Shown: positions 50,894 to 59,866, counted from the stretch's first letter. The stretch: 64,000 nt of DNA from Bacteroidales bacterium (GCA_017471045.1 JAFUWZ010000026.1:20257-84256); one strand, 5' to 3'. Numbers and translations are program-made. The notes: generated by a model not told the origin, from the sequence alone.

Positions 50894-53509
50894 TTAATAG
50901 TTTTCGACGTTCTGGACCTTGATAAACTCGCATTCGGTATCGTCCCAGGTCGTCAATGAGTGATTGATGATCTTGTTTAGGGACCACACGGCCCCGTCGA
51001 AGTAGTAGAGCCCGCGCAGCAGGTCCTGTCCAACTTGGAGCCCGGCGAGGTTGACATGGCACCGGACCGTCCGCGTGTCGATGCTCAGACGGTCGGCGAT
51101 GAAGTCCCGCCAGGAACGGGCATAGATGGACGCCCAGTTGCTGAACAGCGCGTCCGGGATCGGAACCTCGGCGGGGATGCCGAAGTCGAGCGACGCATTG
51201 AACACGCCCGCGTACAGCTGCCCGTACCGCGAGAAGTACGGGATCTCATAGAGGGGCGTCCCCCCGGTGAGGTCCCAGCAGGGCGTGTTGTTATTCAGGG
51301 ACATCGCCTCCAGGGTGTCGTCCGTGACCCGGTAGTCCATGCCGTCCACGGGCGTGAAGCCCGCCAGGAAGATCAGCGTGTCCCGCTCGTCGTAGGGCGT
51401 ATTGCCTTCCCCGTGGAATTGCGGCCGGTCTGTCACGTCAAAGTAGGGGTGGCCGTCGCGGCTGGAATAGTCCGCGACGCTTTCGGGGTACGGCAGCGGG
51501 AAGCCTTTCGCGTTGCCACCAGCATCAAAGAGCTGGTAAGTCGCGCCGGCGTCGTAAAAGGCCCCGGGAACGGTGCGGTTGCCCACCTTTCCGCGGCAAA
51601 AGTATTTCGATGATTCCAGAATCTGGACCGCACCGCGGAACACGACGCCGGACATCACGTCGAAGGTCCCGGCGTCGAACTGGTAGCCGGTGTCGACGCG
51701 CTGCTCCCCGTAATCCCTGCCGTAGATGCTCCGGTAGCGCTGCGCCCACTCGCCGCTCCCGTAATCCTGCGTAAAGGAATACCACCTCTTATCGAACGTC
51801 AGCGGTATCGTCGTCATAGGCTTGCCGCGGTTGATGCGGCGCGAGATGTCGGTCACCGGTGTCGTGCGGTAATAGTGCTCCCGGTCCGTGACTGTTATCT
51901 TGTTGAGCACGGGGTCGAAGATCAGACGAAGCCCCAGCATCTTGCAGAAGGACAGCAGATAATCCGCCGGGGTGTTCTCGGTCCGGAGCAGGTCCTCGGC
52001 CTTGACATCCACGAAGGAGCGCACCGCGTCGATGGCGGACACGTTATAACTGCCGCTCCCTTGCGGCGTATTGGAATATGTCTCCCGCTTCAGAATGTCA
52101 AATCGGTCCGTCCATACATATCCGATCAGGTTAGGGCCCGGCCCTTCACCGCCGGACCGCGCCCCGCCGTCGGTGGCGGTGACGACCATCTTGGCGAAGG
52201 ATGCGGCGACGCCCGTATTCTCCCATTCCATGACGGCCGGATTGCCCGTCCATGCGCCGGTGGCGTCGAAGTGCCCCCGGATGGCCGTGGTGAGATGATC
52301 GTCCGACACGTTCGGCCCAAAACGGAAGGCGTTGGTCTGCAGAAGAACGTTTTGGGCGTTGTAGAACTCGACCTTGATATCGACCCAATTGATGTAGTCG
52401 GCACGATACGCCTGGCTGCATTCAAGATAACGGTTTCCCGATCCCGCCCCGATCTTTGGACGGAGTTCCACGCGATAGGACGCCGCGACGCCGAACAGCG
52501 CGGACGGGATCGTATTCTCGCCGGCGGCGACCGTGAAGGCGGTAGACGTCCCGCCCCGGTGGAACTTCATCGTCGTCAGCAAAGGGAGGGTGATCCATGT
52601 GTCCCAGACGTAGGGATTGGCGGCGAGCATAGGGTCGAACACCGCTTCGTCGAGCTCGACCGAGTAGCCGCCGTTGTTTTCCGGGTCGGCGATGGCGTTC
52701 AGGACTGCACCCAGCCGGACCACGGGCCGCTGCAGGTAGGACCGCAAGTCGCGGGTCTCCCACTCCGTCAGCGCCTCCTGGAACGAGGCCAGGACGACGT
52801 TGCCGCCGCCCAGGGGGGTGAAGCCGTCCACCGACGACGGGATGCCCGCCGCGGCGACATCAGCGATGGCCTTGTTGGCGTTGAAGAAGCCCGCCGGGGT
52901 TCCGTTGTAGGCCGGGGCAAAGTTGATGAAGTCCCACTTATTGTTCAGCAGGTAGTGCGGGCCGTAGTGTTGCGACAGGAATGCCCACGCCTGCAGGACG
53001 GTGTCCTGCATGATCTTGAATCCGAGATCTTGCACCGCTCCGTCTTTCGATTTGAACACCAGGTCCGCGAGGGACCGCCGCCGCCCTTCCGGATCATAGG
53101 AAAGGGCGAAGAGGAAGCCGCCCAGGCCTCCGAAGAGCGTCACCTTGTAGGAGTGGTCCGCACCCTGCTGGACAATCTCGTCCAGCTTGAGGTAACCGCG
53201 TTCCAGCAGCGCACCCGCATCGTCGAAGAGCTCGAACGGCGTCCGGACGGACGGGTCGAACTCGACCCCGGCGGATGATATCAAAGCGGGAGACGTCGCC
53301 CTGCTGTGGTTCGTCATTCCGCCAAATAGAATGTCGTTTGTTGGCGTGCCGGGCAGTGTGATCTGCCGGGACCAGGAGTTTTTGATCTGGGCGGGTTCGG
53401 CCAGGTCTCCGTTGCTCCAGTTATAGAGGACGACCGCGTCGTCACCGAGATCGGCCGGGCGGTTGTAGAGGTTGCCCGGCGCGATGAAAAGTTGTAAATT
53501 CCTGCGCAT
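50894..53509 (-). CDS. Large tail tip/baseplate protein
   Basis: An 871-residue protein, the largest in the prophage. It starts RRNLQLFIAPGNLYNRPADL, with KNSWSRQITLPGTPTNDILFGG near residue 45, a block I associate with tail tip proteins of Bacteroidota phages. The central part has beta-strand-rich and hub-like regions (DRFDILKRETYSNTPQG, RTVRCHVNLAGLQVG). It sits directly before the tape measure gene in transcription (4 bases), a place where tail-tip or hub proteins are expected. No enzyme motif was seen. Confidence 0.6.
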   Translation of the reverse strand: MRRNLQLFIAPGNLYNRPADLGDDAVVLYNWSNGDLAEPAQIKNSWSRQITLPGTPTNDILFGGMTNHSRATSPALISSAGVEFDPSVRTPFELFDDAGALLERGYLKLDEIVQQGADHSYKVTLFGGLGGFLFALSYDPEGRRRSLADLVFKSKDGAVQDLGFKIMQDTVLQAWAFLSQHYGPHYLLNNKWDFINFAPAYNGTPAGFFNANKAIADVAAAGIPSSVDGFTPLGGGNVVLASFQEALTEWETRDLRSYLQRPVVRLGAVLNAIADPENNGGYSVELDEAVFDPMLAANPYVWDTWITLPLLTTMKFHRGGTSTAFTVAAGENTIPSALFGVAASYRVELRPKIGAGSGNRYLECSQAYRADYINWVDIKVEFYNAQNVLLQTNAFRFGPNVSDDHLTTAIRGHFDATGAWTGNPAVMEWENTGVAASFAKMVVTATDGGARSGGEGPGPNLIGYVWTDRFDILKRETYSNTPQGSGSYNVSAIDAVRSFVDVKAEDLLRTENTPADYLLSFCKMLGLRLIFDPVLNKITVTDREHYYRTTPVTDISRRINRGKPMTTIPLTFDKRWYSFTQDYGSGEWAQRYRSIYGRDYGEQRVDTGYQFDAGTFDVMSGVVFRGAVQILESSKYFCRGKVGNRTVPGAFYDAGATYQLFDAGGNAKGFPLPYPESVADYSSRDGHPYFDVTDRPQFHGEGNTPYDERDTLIFLAGFTPVDGMDYRVTDDTLEAMSLNNNTPCWDLTGGTPLYEIPYFSRYGQLYAGVFNASLDFGIPAEVPIPDALFSNWASIYARSWRDFIADRLSIDTRTVRCHVNLAGLQVGQDLLRGLYYFDGAVWSLNKIINHSLTTWDDTECEFIKVQNVENY

Positions 53510-53511
53510 GG

Positions 53512-54516
53512 TTACATACGGATATCGGTCCGGGCGATGTGGCAGTTGATCGTATAGACAGACACCCGGCGCCCGTTGGTCTTGTATGTCTTGACGGCCT
53601 GCGATTTGTCGTCCAGGATAACGGGAACGACGGAGTCCGTGCGGAAGTCATGCAGCCACACGTCCGGGCTCTCCAGGAGATACCACATTTTGGCGGACTC
53701 GTTGTCTGTCAGTGGTCCGGTGCTTAGGGTCCGGCGCTGGACGATCTCATTGACGTAGTTCTGCTCGGCGCGGGCTTCGCGGTTGGTGTTGTCGGCGACG
53801 CGGACGGTCCGCGTCCAGCGCTCGGTATCGGACGACGCGAGGATCGACCCCTCGACAAGGAACGAGTCCCAGCCCCCGAAGGGGTTCCGGTAGTAGAGCG
53901 CCCCAGGCGCGCAGTGGTTGGGCGTGCGCCAGGTGAGCTGACCGAAGCCGACGGCGATGGTCTTGTCGGTGCAGAATTGCGCCAGGGGAAGGGAAGCGAC
54001 GCCACCGCCGGACATCGAAATGGCGGTGCCGTTGACATTCCCCGCGCCGTCGTTGCGCCAGGGCGTGACCGACGCGGGCGGGGTGCTTGTCTGCGTATGG
54101 AAGAGAACCTGCTTCCAATGGAAATGGTCGGTAATCTGCCGGGTGCGGTATATGTTGAACCCGGCGTCTGTCCCGTAGGACCAGTCCGGATAAATGACAT
54201 GACTCGCAAGTCCCGTCCAGGTTGCCCCGCCGTCCGTCGATGTCTCGACGGTGAAAGTGGCGGGGATCATGATCGCCGTTTTTGTTCTCTCGTGGAAGTT
54301 GGGCGCTCCATAGGGGATGCGGGGCCAACAAATCGGCGTCAAATTGATGGATGCGTAGGCAGCCGGGTCGGACGGCTTCCGGACGGCGACGCCCTGATAG
54401 AAGACGCCCACCAGGCCGAACTCATCTACGCCGCCGGACACCCGGAAGAGCGTCGTCACGCCGTCGGACACGGGGATTTGGATGAAGTAGTCCTGCCATG
54501 CAAGGATATTTGCCAT
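53512..54516 (-). CDS. Putative distal tail protein
   Basis: A 334-residue beta-rich protein: MANILAWQDYFIQIPVSDGV at the start, AVGFGQLTWRTPNHCAPGAL, RNPFGGWDSFLVEGSIL and a C-terminal KTYKTNGRRVSVYTINCHIA. It is followed after 2 bases by the large tail tip gene. Position between a gp10-like protein and the tail tip protein suggests a distal-tail (Dit-like) role, but there is no diagnostic motif that I know. Conserved in related phages by memory only. Confidence 0.5.
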   Translation of the reverse strand: MANILAWQDYFIQIPVSDGVTTLFRVSGGVDEFGLVGVFYQGVAVRKPSDPAAYASINLTPICWPRIPYGAPNFHERTKTAIMIPATFTVETSTDGGATWTGLASHVIYPDWSYGTDAGFNIYRTRQITDHFHWKQVLFHTQTSTPPASVTPWRNDGAGNVNGTAISMSGGGVASLPLAQFCTDKTIAVGFGQLTWRTPNHCAPGALYYRNPFGGWDSFLVEGSILASSDTERWTRTVRVADNTNREARAEQNYVNEIVQRRTLSTGPLTDNESAKMWYLLESPDVWLHDFRTDSVVPVILDDKSQAVKTYKTNGRRVSVYTINCHIARTDIRM

Positions 54517-54570
54517 GATTTCGGGAATTTCCGGGAAATAGCAGACCGGGGGCGCGTCGTAAATTAGGCT

Positions 54571-55083
54571 TTACCGCGCGAGAACCCGCCGGACATAATC
54601 CCGGACGTCCGCTGCCATTGCCCGGCGCACACGGGCGCGGAAAACGTAAAGGACGGACGCCTGGGCCGTCTTGAAATCGTGCGACCCCTCCGTTCCGACC
54701 CGCGAGATCTTCCGTCCGATCAGATAGGCCAGCGACCGCGGCGAGGGGATCCGCCCGCGGGCGTCCGGGCGCGGGATCACCGGCTTGATCTGGACCCAGC
54801 GCAGGATCGCGTCCGGCGGCGGCCAGTGCGGGCGCGTCCCCTCCTCGACAAACTTCCAGTATTGGTTTAGGTTGATCGTGACGGTCCAAGCCTGGTCGCC
54901 TTCCCGGATCATGGCCTCGACGATGTTCAGCGAGCTGTCGATCGAGTCCACGAGGCGCCCCTTGCCATACTGAGTAAAGCGGCCATTCGCCACCAGCTCG
55001 GCCCGGTAGGTGTCCTTGAACTCCTGCGCGAACTCCTCAAGGACCGCGCGCAGGTTGTCGAATTGCAAAAGATTGTCAGCCAT
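54571..55083 (-). CDS. HK97-gp10-like neck/tail completion protein
   Basis: A 170-residue protein. The diagnostic part is YWKFVEEGTRPHWPPPDAI with LRWVQIKPVIP, the block found in HK97 gp10-like and virion morphogenesis proteins. The C-terminus ends in basic helices (VFRARVRRAMAADVRDYV). It joins heads and tails in characterised phages. The start lies 4 bases after the end of the frameshifted chaperone extension. Confidence 0.75.
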   Translation of the reverse strand: MADNLLQFDNLRAVLEEFAQEFKDTYRAELVANGRFTQYGKGRLVDSIDSSLNIVEAMIREGDQAWTVTINLNQYWKFVEEGTRPHWPPPDAILRWVQIKPVIPRPDARGRIPSPRSLAYLIGRKISRVGTEGSHDFKTAQASVLYVFRARVRRAMAADVRDYVRRVLAR

Positions 55084-55086
55084 AGG

Positions 55087-55871
55087 TCAGTGCGTTCGTT
55101 TCCATCGCTCAATATCCGCCCGCTCCTTCGCCGCCTTGTCGGCCCGGTACGCCAGGGTATTCAGGAACTCGACGGCGGGCTTGTCGAGCATCGCGTCCCA
55201 GGAGCATCGCTGCGTCTCGGCGGCGCCGTCTACTGCTGCGATCCAGCCCCAGCGGCCCGCAAAAGTGTCGCCCGCGTCTGCCGGATTTTCTCCACTATCA
55301 TTGTCTTTGCCGTCCGGTCCTTCATCTTCGCCGCCGCCCGTTCCGAAGAGGTTAGGAAACGCAGCAACAATTTTTCCGACGAGGCCAAAAAAAAAGCCAG
55401 CAGGGAGAGCGCGTCCGTGACAGATAGGTGGTTCCGGACGGCGTCCTGGACGTCGGCGATGTCGTAGCCTTTGCCGTAGGATTTGCCGCGCGGGACGAGC
55501 AGGCAGGATAGGATCTCCGGCAGCCGGGGTTCCAGGGCTCCGTCGCTCGTGAGGGTCTGGAAATCGATGAACTGTCCGGCGGTCAGTTCGGCCGCGTCGG
55601 CCGCGGGGATCAGTTCAAGCCCGGCGAGCTTGTAGGATTTCGCGACGGCGTGCTTGCCCTTGTCCTCGGCCGCCAGGAAGGACGCCCGCGCCACCAGGTC
55701 CGCGTATTCCGAAAGCGGCAGGGCGAGGATGTCGTCCTCGGTGACGTCCGCCAGGATCGCGAGGGTCGCCACTTGTTTGTCCAGATCGTCCGCGTCGCCG
55801 TCGGTGACCGCGTTCAAGATGTCGATATACTTGCCGATGGAGAGGTCGGCGTAGTTGTCAATAATGTGCAT
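55087..55871 (-). CDS. Tail assembly chaperone, -1 frameshift fusion product
   Basis: Reading the chaperone frame to the T9 run (55395-55387) and slipping back one base gives an open frame to a TGA at 55089-55087, a product of about 261 residues against 213 for the unshifted one. The slip site reads GCT TTT TTT TTG, a T TTT TTT heptamer in the right frame. The extension starts FGLVGKIVAAFPNLFG, then a Gly/Asp/Glu-rich linker, RWGWIAAVD, and a helical end DKPAVEFLNTLAYRADKAAK. This mirrors the G/GT pair of lambda, where the T part contacts the tape measure protein. Confidence 0.75.
55230..55871 (-). CDS. Tail assembly chaperone, unshifted form (gpG-like)
   Basis: A 213-residue helical protein beginning MHIIDNYADLSIGKYIDILN and containing VTDGDADDLDKQVATLAILA and DDILALPLSEYADLVARASF. 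This type of acidic helical protein precedes the tail genes in many phages. The slip codons fall at residues 160-161 (LAFFL); the unshifted C-terminus is LLRAAGAGSQQ. The start at 55871 overlaps the end of terL by 14 bases. The frame is open further upstream, but that part is the complement of terL. Confidence 0.7.
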   Translation of the reverse strand: MHIIDNYADLSIGKYIDILNAVTDGDADDLDKQVATLAILADVTEDDILALPLSEYADLVARASFLAAEDKGKHAVAKSYKLAGLELIPAADAAELTAGQFIDFQTLTSDGALEPRLPEILSCLLVPRGKSYGKGYDIADVQDAVRNHLSVTDALSLLAFFLASSEKLLLRFLTSSERAAAKMKDRTAKTMIVEKIRQTRATLLRAAGAGSQQ

Positions 55872-57072
55872 TGGGTGAGTGTTTTTTGTGTGGGAATCCG
55901 ATAGTATAAGACCCGCGGGCGCCGGCCAAGATGACGCCGGTATAGACGGCGTATCTGAGCGCGTCGATACCGTGGTTAAAGAACTCAATCGGCTCGTTGG
56001 TCCAGGTGCCGTCGGGCCGTTGCTTGTAAAGATATTTCCGGCCCTCGTCGATCAGATGGACGCTCCGGCGCGTGACGTAGATCGTCCAGGCCGACAGCGA
56101 TGCGATCTGCTCGCGGACCTTCGTAGTCTTGTCGCACTCCTTGATGTTAAGGCCGTAGCCCTCGACCTCCTTGATGGACTTGGGCTCGGCGCAATCCGCC
56201 CAGACGGTCGGGCCGTTGCCGGGCCGGCGGATCCCGTTGTCTTTGAGGGCGGCGGCGATGTCCGGGTTCAGCATCCCGGTCTGCCAGACCCGTTCGTCGG
56301 CGTAGATCTCCCGGCGCCCGGGGTGGACCAGACAGCGGATCACGGTCGTCGGATCGTTGCTGAAACCGAAATCCAATCCCCAGGTCTCGATATATCCGAC
56401 GGGCTCCGGCATGGCGTCCACGATCTTGAAGTCGAAGACCTGGCCCTCCACCTGGCCGATCAGTCCGAGGCCGTACACGCGCCACCAATTCCCGGAGTCC
56501 TTGTTGGCCTCGATCTCGCGGCGGACTTCCACCGGCAGGTGTTGGTTGTCTTTGTAGGTGGTGTGGACGAGCCGATAGCGCCCCCGATTGGGGATGATCT
56601 CCGTCCCCCAGAAGGGCGCGGCGGGGTTGTAGTCGTACATGACGAGCCCGGACGTCCGGGCGAGCATCTGGCGGACGACGTCCCACTGCAGGAGGTTCGC
56701 TTCATTGAGGACGAGACGATGGCGGGCCGGGCCGAGGGCCTTGCCGGGCGTGTCGTTGATGCCGTAAAACTCGACGACGGACCCGGACGGGAATGTGTAG
56801 AAGCTGCCGGACTTGGACCAGCGGGTGTCGTTCCATTCGCCCATGTCTTCCAGGGCGAACTTGAAGTCGCGGATGGCCCCCAACTTGAGGTGCGGCAGGG
56901 TGTCGGAGCCGACGGTGGTAATCGTCGGCGCCTTGTCGTGCTTGGCGAGGAGTGCGACGACCTGCATCTCTGCGACGGTCTTGCCGGACCGCGCGCCGCC
57001 CCTGTTGTCGATAAAGCGGGGATCGTCGCGCAGTGCTTCGCAGATCTTGTCGAAGGTGTGGGTCGTCTTCAT
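55858..57072 (-). CDS. Terminase large subunit
   Basis: A 404-residue ATPase-nuclease that pumps DNA into the head and cuts it. The Walker A region reads NRGGARSGKTVAEMQ, Walker B RLVLNEANLLQWD, and the motor part has YDYNPAAPFWG. The RNase H-like nuclease has WGLDFGFSNDPTTVI, VWADCAEPKSIKEV and FFNHGIDALRYAVYT. It resembles PBSX-type terminases. The start follows the terS stop by 4 bases. Confidence 0.92.
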   Translation of the reverse strand: MKTTHTFDKICEALRDDPRFIDNRGGARSGKTVAEMQVVALLAKHDKAPTITTVGSDTLPHLKLGAIRDFKFALEDMGEWNDTRWSKSGSFYTFPSGSVVEFYGINDTPGKALGPARHRLVLNEANLLQWDVVRQMLARTSGLVMYDYNPAAPFWGTEIIPNRGRYRLVHTTYKDNQHLPVEVRREIEANKDSGNWWRVYGLGLIGQVEGQVFDFKIVDAMPEPVGYIETWGLDFGFSNDPTTVIRCLVHPGRREIYADERVWQTGMLNPDIAAALKDNGIRRPGNGPTVWADCAEPKSIKEVEGYGLNIKECDKTTKVREQIASLSAWTIYVTRRSVHLIDEGRKYLYKQRPDGTWTNEPIEFFNHGIDALRYAVYTGVILAGARGSYTIGFPHKKHSPNAHY

Positions 57073-57076
57073 CGCG

Positions 57077-57520
57077 TCAGCCCTCCTTGTCCGGGTCGCC
57101 CGGCTGCGCGCCCGTGGCGAGCGCGTGGCGCAGGCCCTCGGCGGCTTCCGGCGTGCCGACGATCACCTGGACGGCGGCGCCGGTGCCGGTACCCTCGTCC
57201 ACGTCATAGCCTGCGGCCTTGAGGACGGCCTTGTACGCTTCCGTGCTTCCGACCTTTTGGGCCTTTTCGATCTGCCGGAAGTGCATGGCGAACTCATTGT
57301 TGACCTCGTCCGGGTTAAAACCCGCCCGCTCCAATGCGGTGCGGACGGACGGATCTTCGACGCCCAGGGATAGCAGCGCCCGGACCAGCTCGCGGCCTTT
57401 CTTCCGGCGCAATTTCGCCTTGCCGGTCGCCCGGCCTCCCTTCGCACCGATCGCCCGGACCTCCTCGGGGGTCCGGTCCTGGAAGGGCTTCAAATTCTGC
57501 ATCTGTTTCTCCGTTGGCAT
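57077..57520 (-). CDS. Terminase small subunit
   Basis: A 147-residue DNA-recognition protein. It begins MPTEKQMQNLKPFQDRTPEE and then a basic AKGGRATGKAKLRRKKGREL, the usual start of phage terminase small subunits of this type. The centre holds an HTH-like helical part (RQIEKAQKVGSTEAYKAVLKA) and the C-terminus is disordered. It precedes terL directly and follows the methyltransferase gene by 21 bases. Confidence 0.8.
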   Translation of the reverse strand: MPTEKQMQNLKPFQDRTPEEVRAIGAKGGRATGKAKLRRKKGRELVRALLSLGVEDPSVRTALERAGFNPDEVNNEFAMHFRQIEKAQKVGSTEAYKAVLKAAGYDVDEGTGTGAAVQVIVGTPEAAEGLRHALATGAQPGDPDKEG

Positions 57521-57541
57521 GATAAAGTCATGTTTTGCGTG

Positions 57542-58837
57542 TTAATTGCCCGTTTCCTGGGCATTCCCGGTGTCGGTGGATCGTTTGGCCGTCTTGCCCG
57601 TTAATGCCTCCCAGCGGGCTATTATGACGTCGCAATAGTACGGGTCTATTTCCATCATGTAGCACTTGCGCCCCATCTGCTCGGCGGCAATGAGGGTCGT
57701 GCCGGTGCCACCGAAACAATCCAGCACCGATCGCGCCCTGACGTTGATACGCAGAATTTCGGATGGCAGAGCCACGGGAAAAACTGCCCTATGGATCTCG
57801 GCGTATTTGTTCCGCTCGGTTGTTATGCGGATAATGGCGTCCGTGTTTCCTTTGAAATCACCAAACACCAATTCTCGGGAGCAATTCTCGCCGCCGAAGA
57901 CAAATATGAATTCGAAATTGTTGTTTACGATATTCGGTTGCATTTGCGGGGCGGCGTGGCCCTTGTCCCAAATCAGCACGTCAACAAGACGGTCTGCGTG
58001 TGCAGCCGCCCAGGCCATCAATTTGCGCCGATTGGCTGCTAACATTTGAACATTGATAAATTGCTGGATGCTATATTCGGATATCGCCGCGAAGTGCATA
58101 TCCATGATATCGCCCCACTTGCCCTGCGTATCATCGTACTTGTTGTAAAAATTTCTGGGACTTATTTCGTTGTTTCCCGATTCCAAATGCGCACGCAGGC
58201 GCCCGATGTTCTTCACTCCATACGGCGGGCTGGTGAACGCGATGTCGGCCCGTTCCCCGTTCATTAGTAAAGCGACCTGCGCCTCATCCGTTGAGTCGCC
58301 GCACATGATACGGTGATCGCCGAGTTGCCATATGTCGCCCGGTTTGCAGCGGACGTGGATCTCCGCCTTGTCCTCGTCGAAGTCGTCCTCCTGAACGGAT
58401 GGTACCGTGGCATTATCCGGTTCTCCCTCCCACGCGGGGACACCCCACTCGGCGAGCGGCAGGTCGGACCACTCGTTGGCGAGCGCGTCGTAATCCCAAG
58501 CGCCGAAGGCGCCGTTGTCTTTCATGGCGCGGCGCACGATCGCCAGCTCGTCCTCCGGCCCTTCCGGGGTGTAGAGGACGCAGGGGACGGACCGCAGGCG
58601 CAGCCGGGCCGCAGCCTCGCAGCGCAGGTTCCCCGCGAAGACGACATACTTGCCGGGGACGTCCGCGACGACCAGCAGCGGGCGGTCCTCAAGGAAGTCC
58701 GGGTCTTCCTGGACGGACGCCTCCGTCCGGCGGATATCGTCGGCGGTCCAGGTGCGCGGGTTCGCGGGGAGCCACGATACCTGCCCGGCGTTCTTCGTCA
58801 GCTCCTTATAGGAGATGTTGATGCGTTCCTTCTTCAT
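57542..58837 (-). CDS. ParB-domain/DNA methyltransferase fusion
   Basis: A 431-residue protein. Residues 1-110 are a ParB/Srx nuclease-like domain (LPANPRTWTADDIRRTEASV, YVVFAGNLRCEAAARL). From about residue 170 follows a beta-class N6-adenine or N4-cytosine methyltransferase: motif IV ADIAFTSPPYGVKN precedes motif I LDCFGGTGTTLIAAEQMG. Such fusions are common in phages and may protect phage DNA. The methyltransferase half is clearly AT-richer than the ParB half. It overlaps the next upstream gene by 4 bases. Confidence 0.88.
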   Translation of the reverse strand: MKKERINISYKELTKNAGQVSWLPANPRTWTADDIRRTEASVQEDPDFLEDRPLLVVADVPGKYVVFAGNLRCEAAARLRLRSVPCVLYTPEGPEDELAIVRRAMKDNGAFGAWDYDALANEWSDLPLAEWGVPAWEGEPDNATVPSVQEDDFDEDKAEIHVRCKPGDIWQLGDHRIMCGDSTDEAQVALLMNGERADIAFTSPPYGVKNIGRLRAHLESGNNEISPRNFYNKYDDTQGKWGDIMDMHFAAISEYSIQQFINVQMLAANRRKLMAWAAAHADRLVDVLIWDKGHAAPQMQPNIVNNNFEFIFVFGGENCSRELVFGDFKGNTDAIIRITTERNKYAEIHRAVFPVALPSEILRINVRARSVLDCFGGTGTTLIAAEQMGRKCYMMEIDPYYCDVIIARWEALTGKTAKRSTDTGNAQETGN

Positions 58838-59163
58838 TTCTCGGCCTCCGTTTTGACGGTCACTTTCTTCCGGGGCTTGGCGGCCTTCTGGGAGAGCTCG
58901 ACGGCGGTGCGATCGTTCTGGGCGTCGATGCGCTCCTGCTTATCGGCGAAATAGATGCGCCCGGCGTCGCGCATGAGATTGAGGGTACACACCCCGCAAG
59001 AGGTGTTGAGGCGTCGGCGGTCGCCCGTCGCGTCCTTCAGGATCGCATGGACCGTCACCAGGGCGGCGCGGCCGGGATAGCGGCACCAGCTCGCCTCGAC
59101 GGCGGTCTTGAAATAGCCCTCGTATTTGGCGAGGGTCTGAAATTGTTCTTCGTTGAATGTCAT
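58834..59163 (-). CDS. Small phage protein, unknown function
   Basis: A 109-residue protein starting MTFNEEQFQTLAKYEGYFKT. It has a short cysteine pair (SCGVCTLNLMRDAG) and a basic C-terminus (KAAKPRKKVTVKTEAEK). The pattern resembles DNA-replication accessory proteins of Bacteroidota phages, but no family can be named. It overlaps both neighbours by 4 bases (ATGA). Confidence 0.6.
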   Translation of the reverse strand: MTFNEEQFQTLAKYEGYFKTAVEASWCRYPGRAALVTVHAILKDATGDRRRLNTSCGVCTLNLMRDAGRIYFADKQERIDAQNDRTAVELSQKAAKPRKKVTVKTEAEK

Positions 59164-59552
59164 AGCGGTAGTATTTCGTACATTTGTATCAGTGCCTTTG
59201 CAATATCGCGATCGACGACCGGGGACTCGCGGACCATCTGAGCGGTGGCGGTGAGGTGGTAGGCGGTCGTCCGTTGGATTCCCAGGGCCTCGCCGATCCT
59301 GCCGTACCGGACTCCGGCGGCGCGTAGCCGGTCCGCAACGAGGACGCGGGCCGATACGTTGCATCGCGCCCGGTTTCCGAGGACGTCGCCCCCGGTGATC
59401 TGTTCCGCGACGCGCACGATCTCCGCAGCATCGACGTCCGGCGGGATGTCGTCCACGGCGTTGATCGACTTCGTGAGGGTCGAGCGCAGCGCCTTTCGGT
59501 CCTCGATAGGCAGGGCAAGGGCTTCTCGTTTTATCCGTTCAAGTTCGTCCAT
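59160..59552 (-). CDS. HTH protein with DnaA-C-like domain
   Basis: A 130-residue protein. The N-terminal half is helical and acidic (MDELERIKREALALPIED). The C-terminal half, NVSARVLVADRLRAAGVRYG then RIGEALGIQRTTAYH, resembles the domain IV helix-turn-helix of DnaA, where the DHTT-like signature here is QRTT. It may bind DnaA-box-like sites or regulate early/late switching. Start ATG at 59552, overlapping the membrane protein gene by 22 bases. Confidence 0.6.
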   Translation of the reverse strand: MDELERIKREALALPIEDRKALRSTLTKSINAVDDIPPDVDAAEIVRVAEQITGGDVLGNRARCNVSARVLVADRLRAAGVRYGRIGEALGIQRTTAYHLTATAQMVRESPVVDRDIAKALIQMYEILPL

Positions 59553-59866
59553 CGTGTCAACATGCTTACCAGGGCGGCGAGCCCTTCGCGTAGAAATATC
59601 ATGGTTTGCCCAATTGGAAGCGATAGCAGGGACAGCAGCGCCGAGAAGGCGACCGCAGGGAGCGAGAATCCGCCCAGGATGGCGGCAGTAATGATGGAGG
59701 CCCAGAAGGCCGAGCATTTCCCGCAGTCGAAGGGCGGCAGGGGCCGCAGCTCCTTGACATGCAGACACCGGGCCAGGGCGGCCCGCCAGGCGTCCGTGAA
59801 GCCGGACACGTCGACGACGTAGACCGCGACCAGCGCGGCAAGTGTCATGGCAAAATATGTGTTCAT
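59531..59866 (-). CDS. Small phage membrane protein
   Basis: A 111-residue protein with two or three hydrophobic segments: YFAMTLAALVAVYVVDVSG, FWASIITAAILGGFSLPA and AFSALLSLLSLPIGQTM. A short conserved-looking core PFDCGKCSAFWASI has two cysteines, which may bind metal. Similar proteins occur in Bacteroidota phages. It overlaps genes on both sides. Function unknown; superinfection exclusion or membrane attachment are possibilities only. Confidence 0.55.
   Translation of the reverse strand: MNTYFAMTLAALVAVYVVDVSGFTDAWRAALARCLHVKELRPLPPFDCGKCSAFWASIITAAILGGFSLPAVAFSALLSLLSLPIGQTMIFLREGLAALVSMLTRWTNLNG

Noticed and set aside
51875-53278. 467-codon plus-strand frame opposite the tail tip gene
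   Set aside because: Antisense shadow; all phage genes here are on the minus strand with overlaps and matching spacing.
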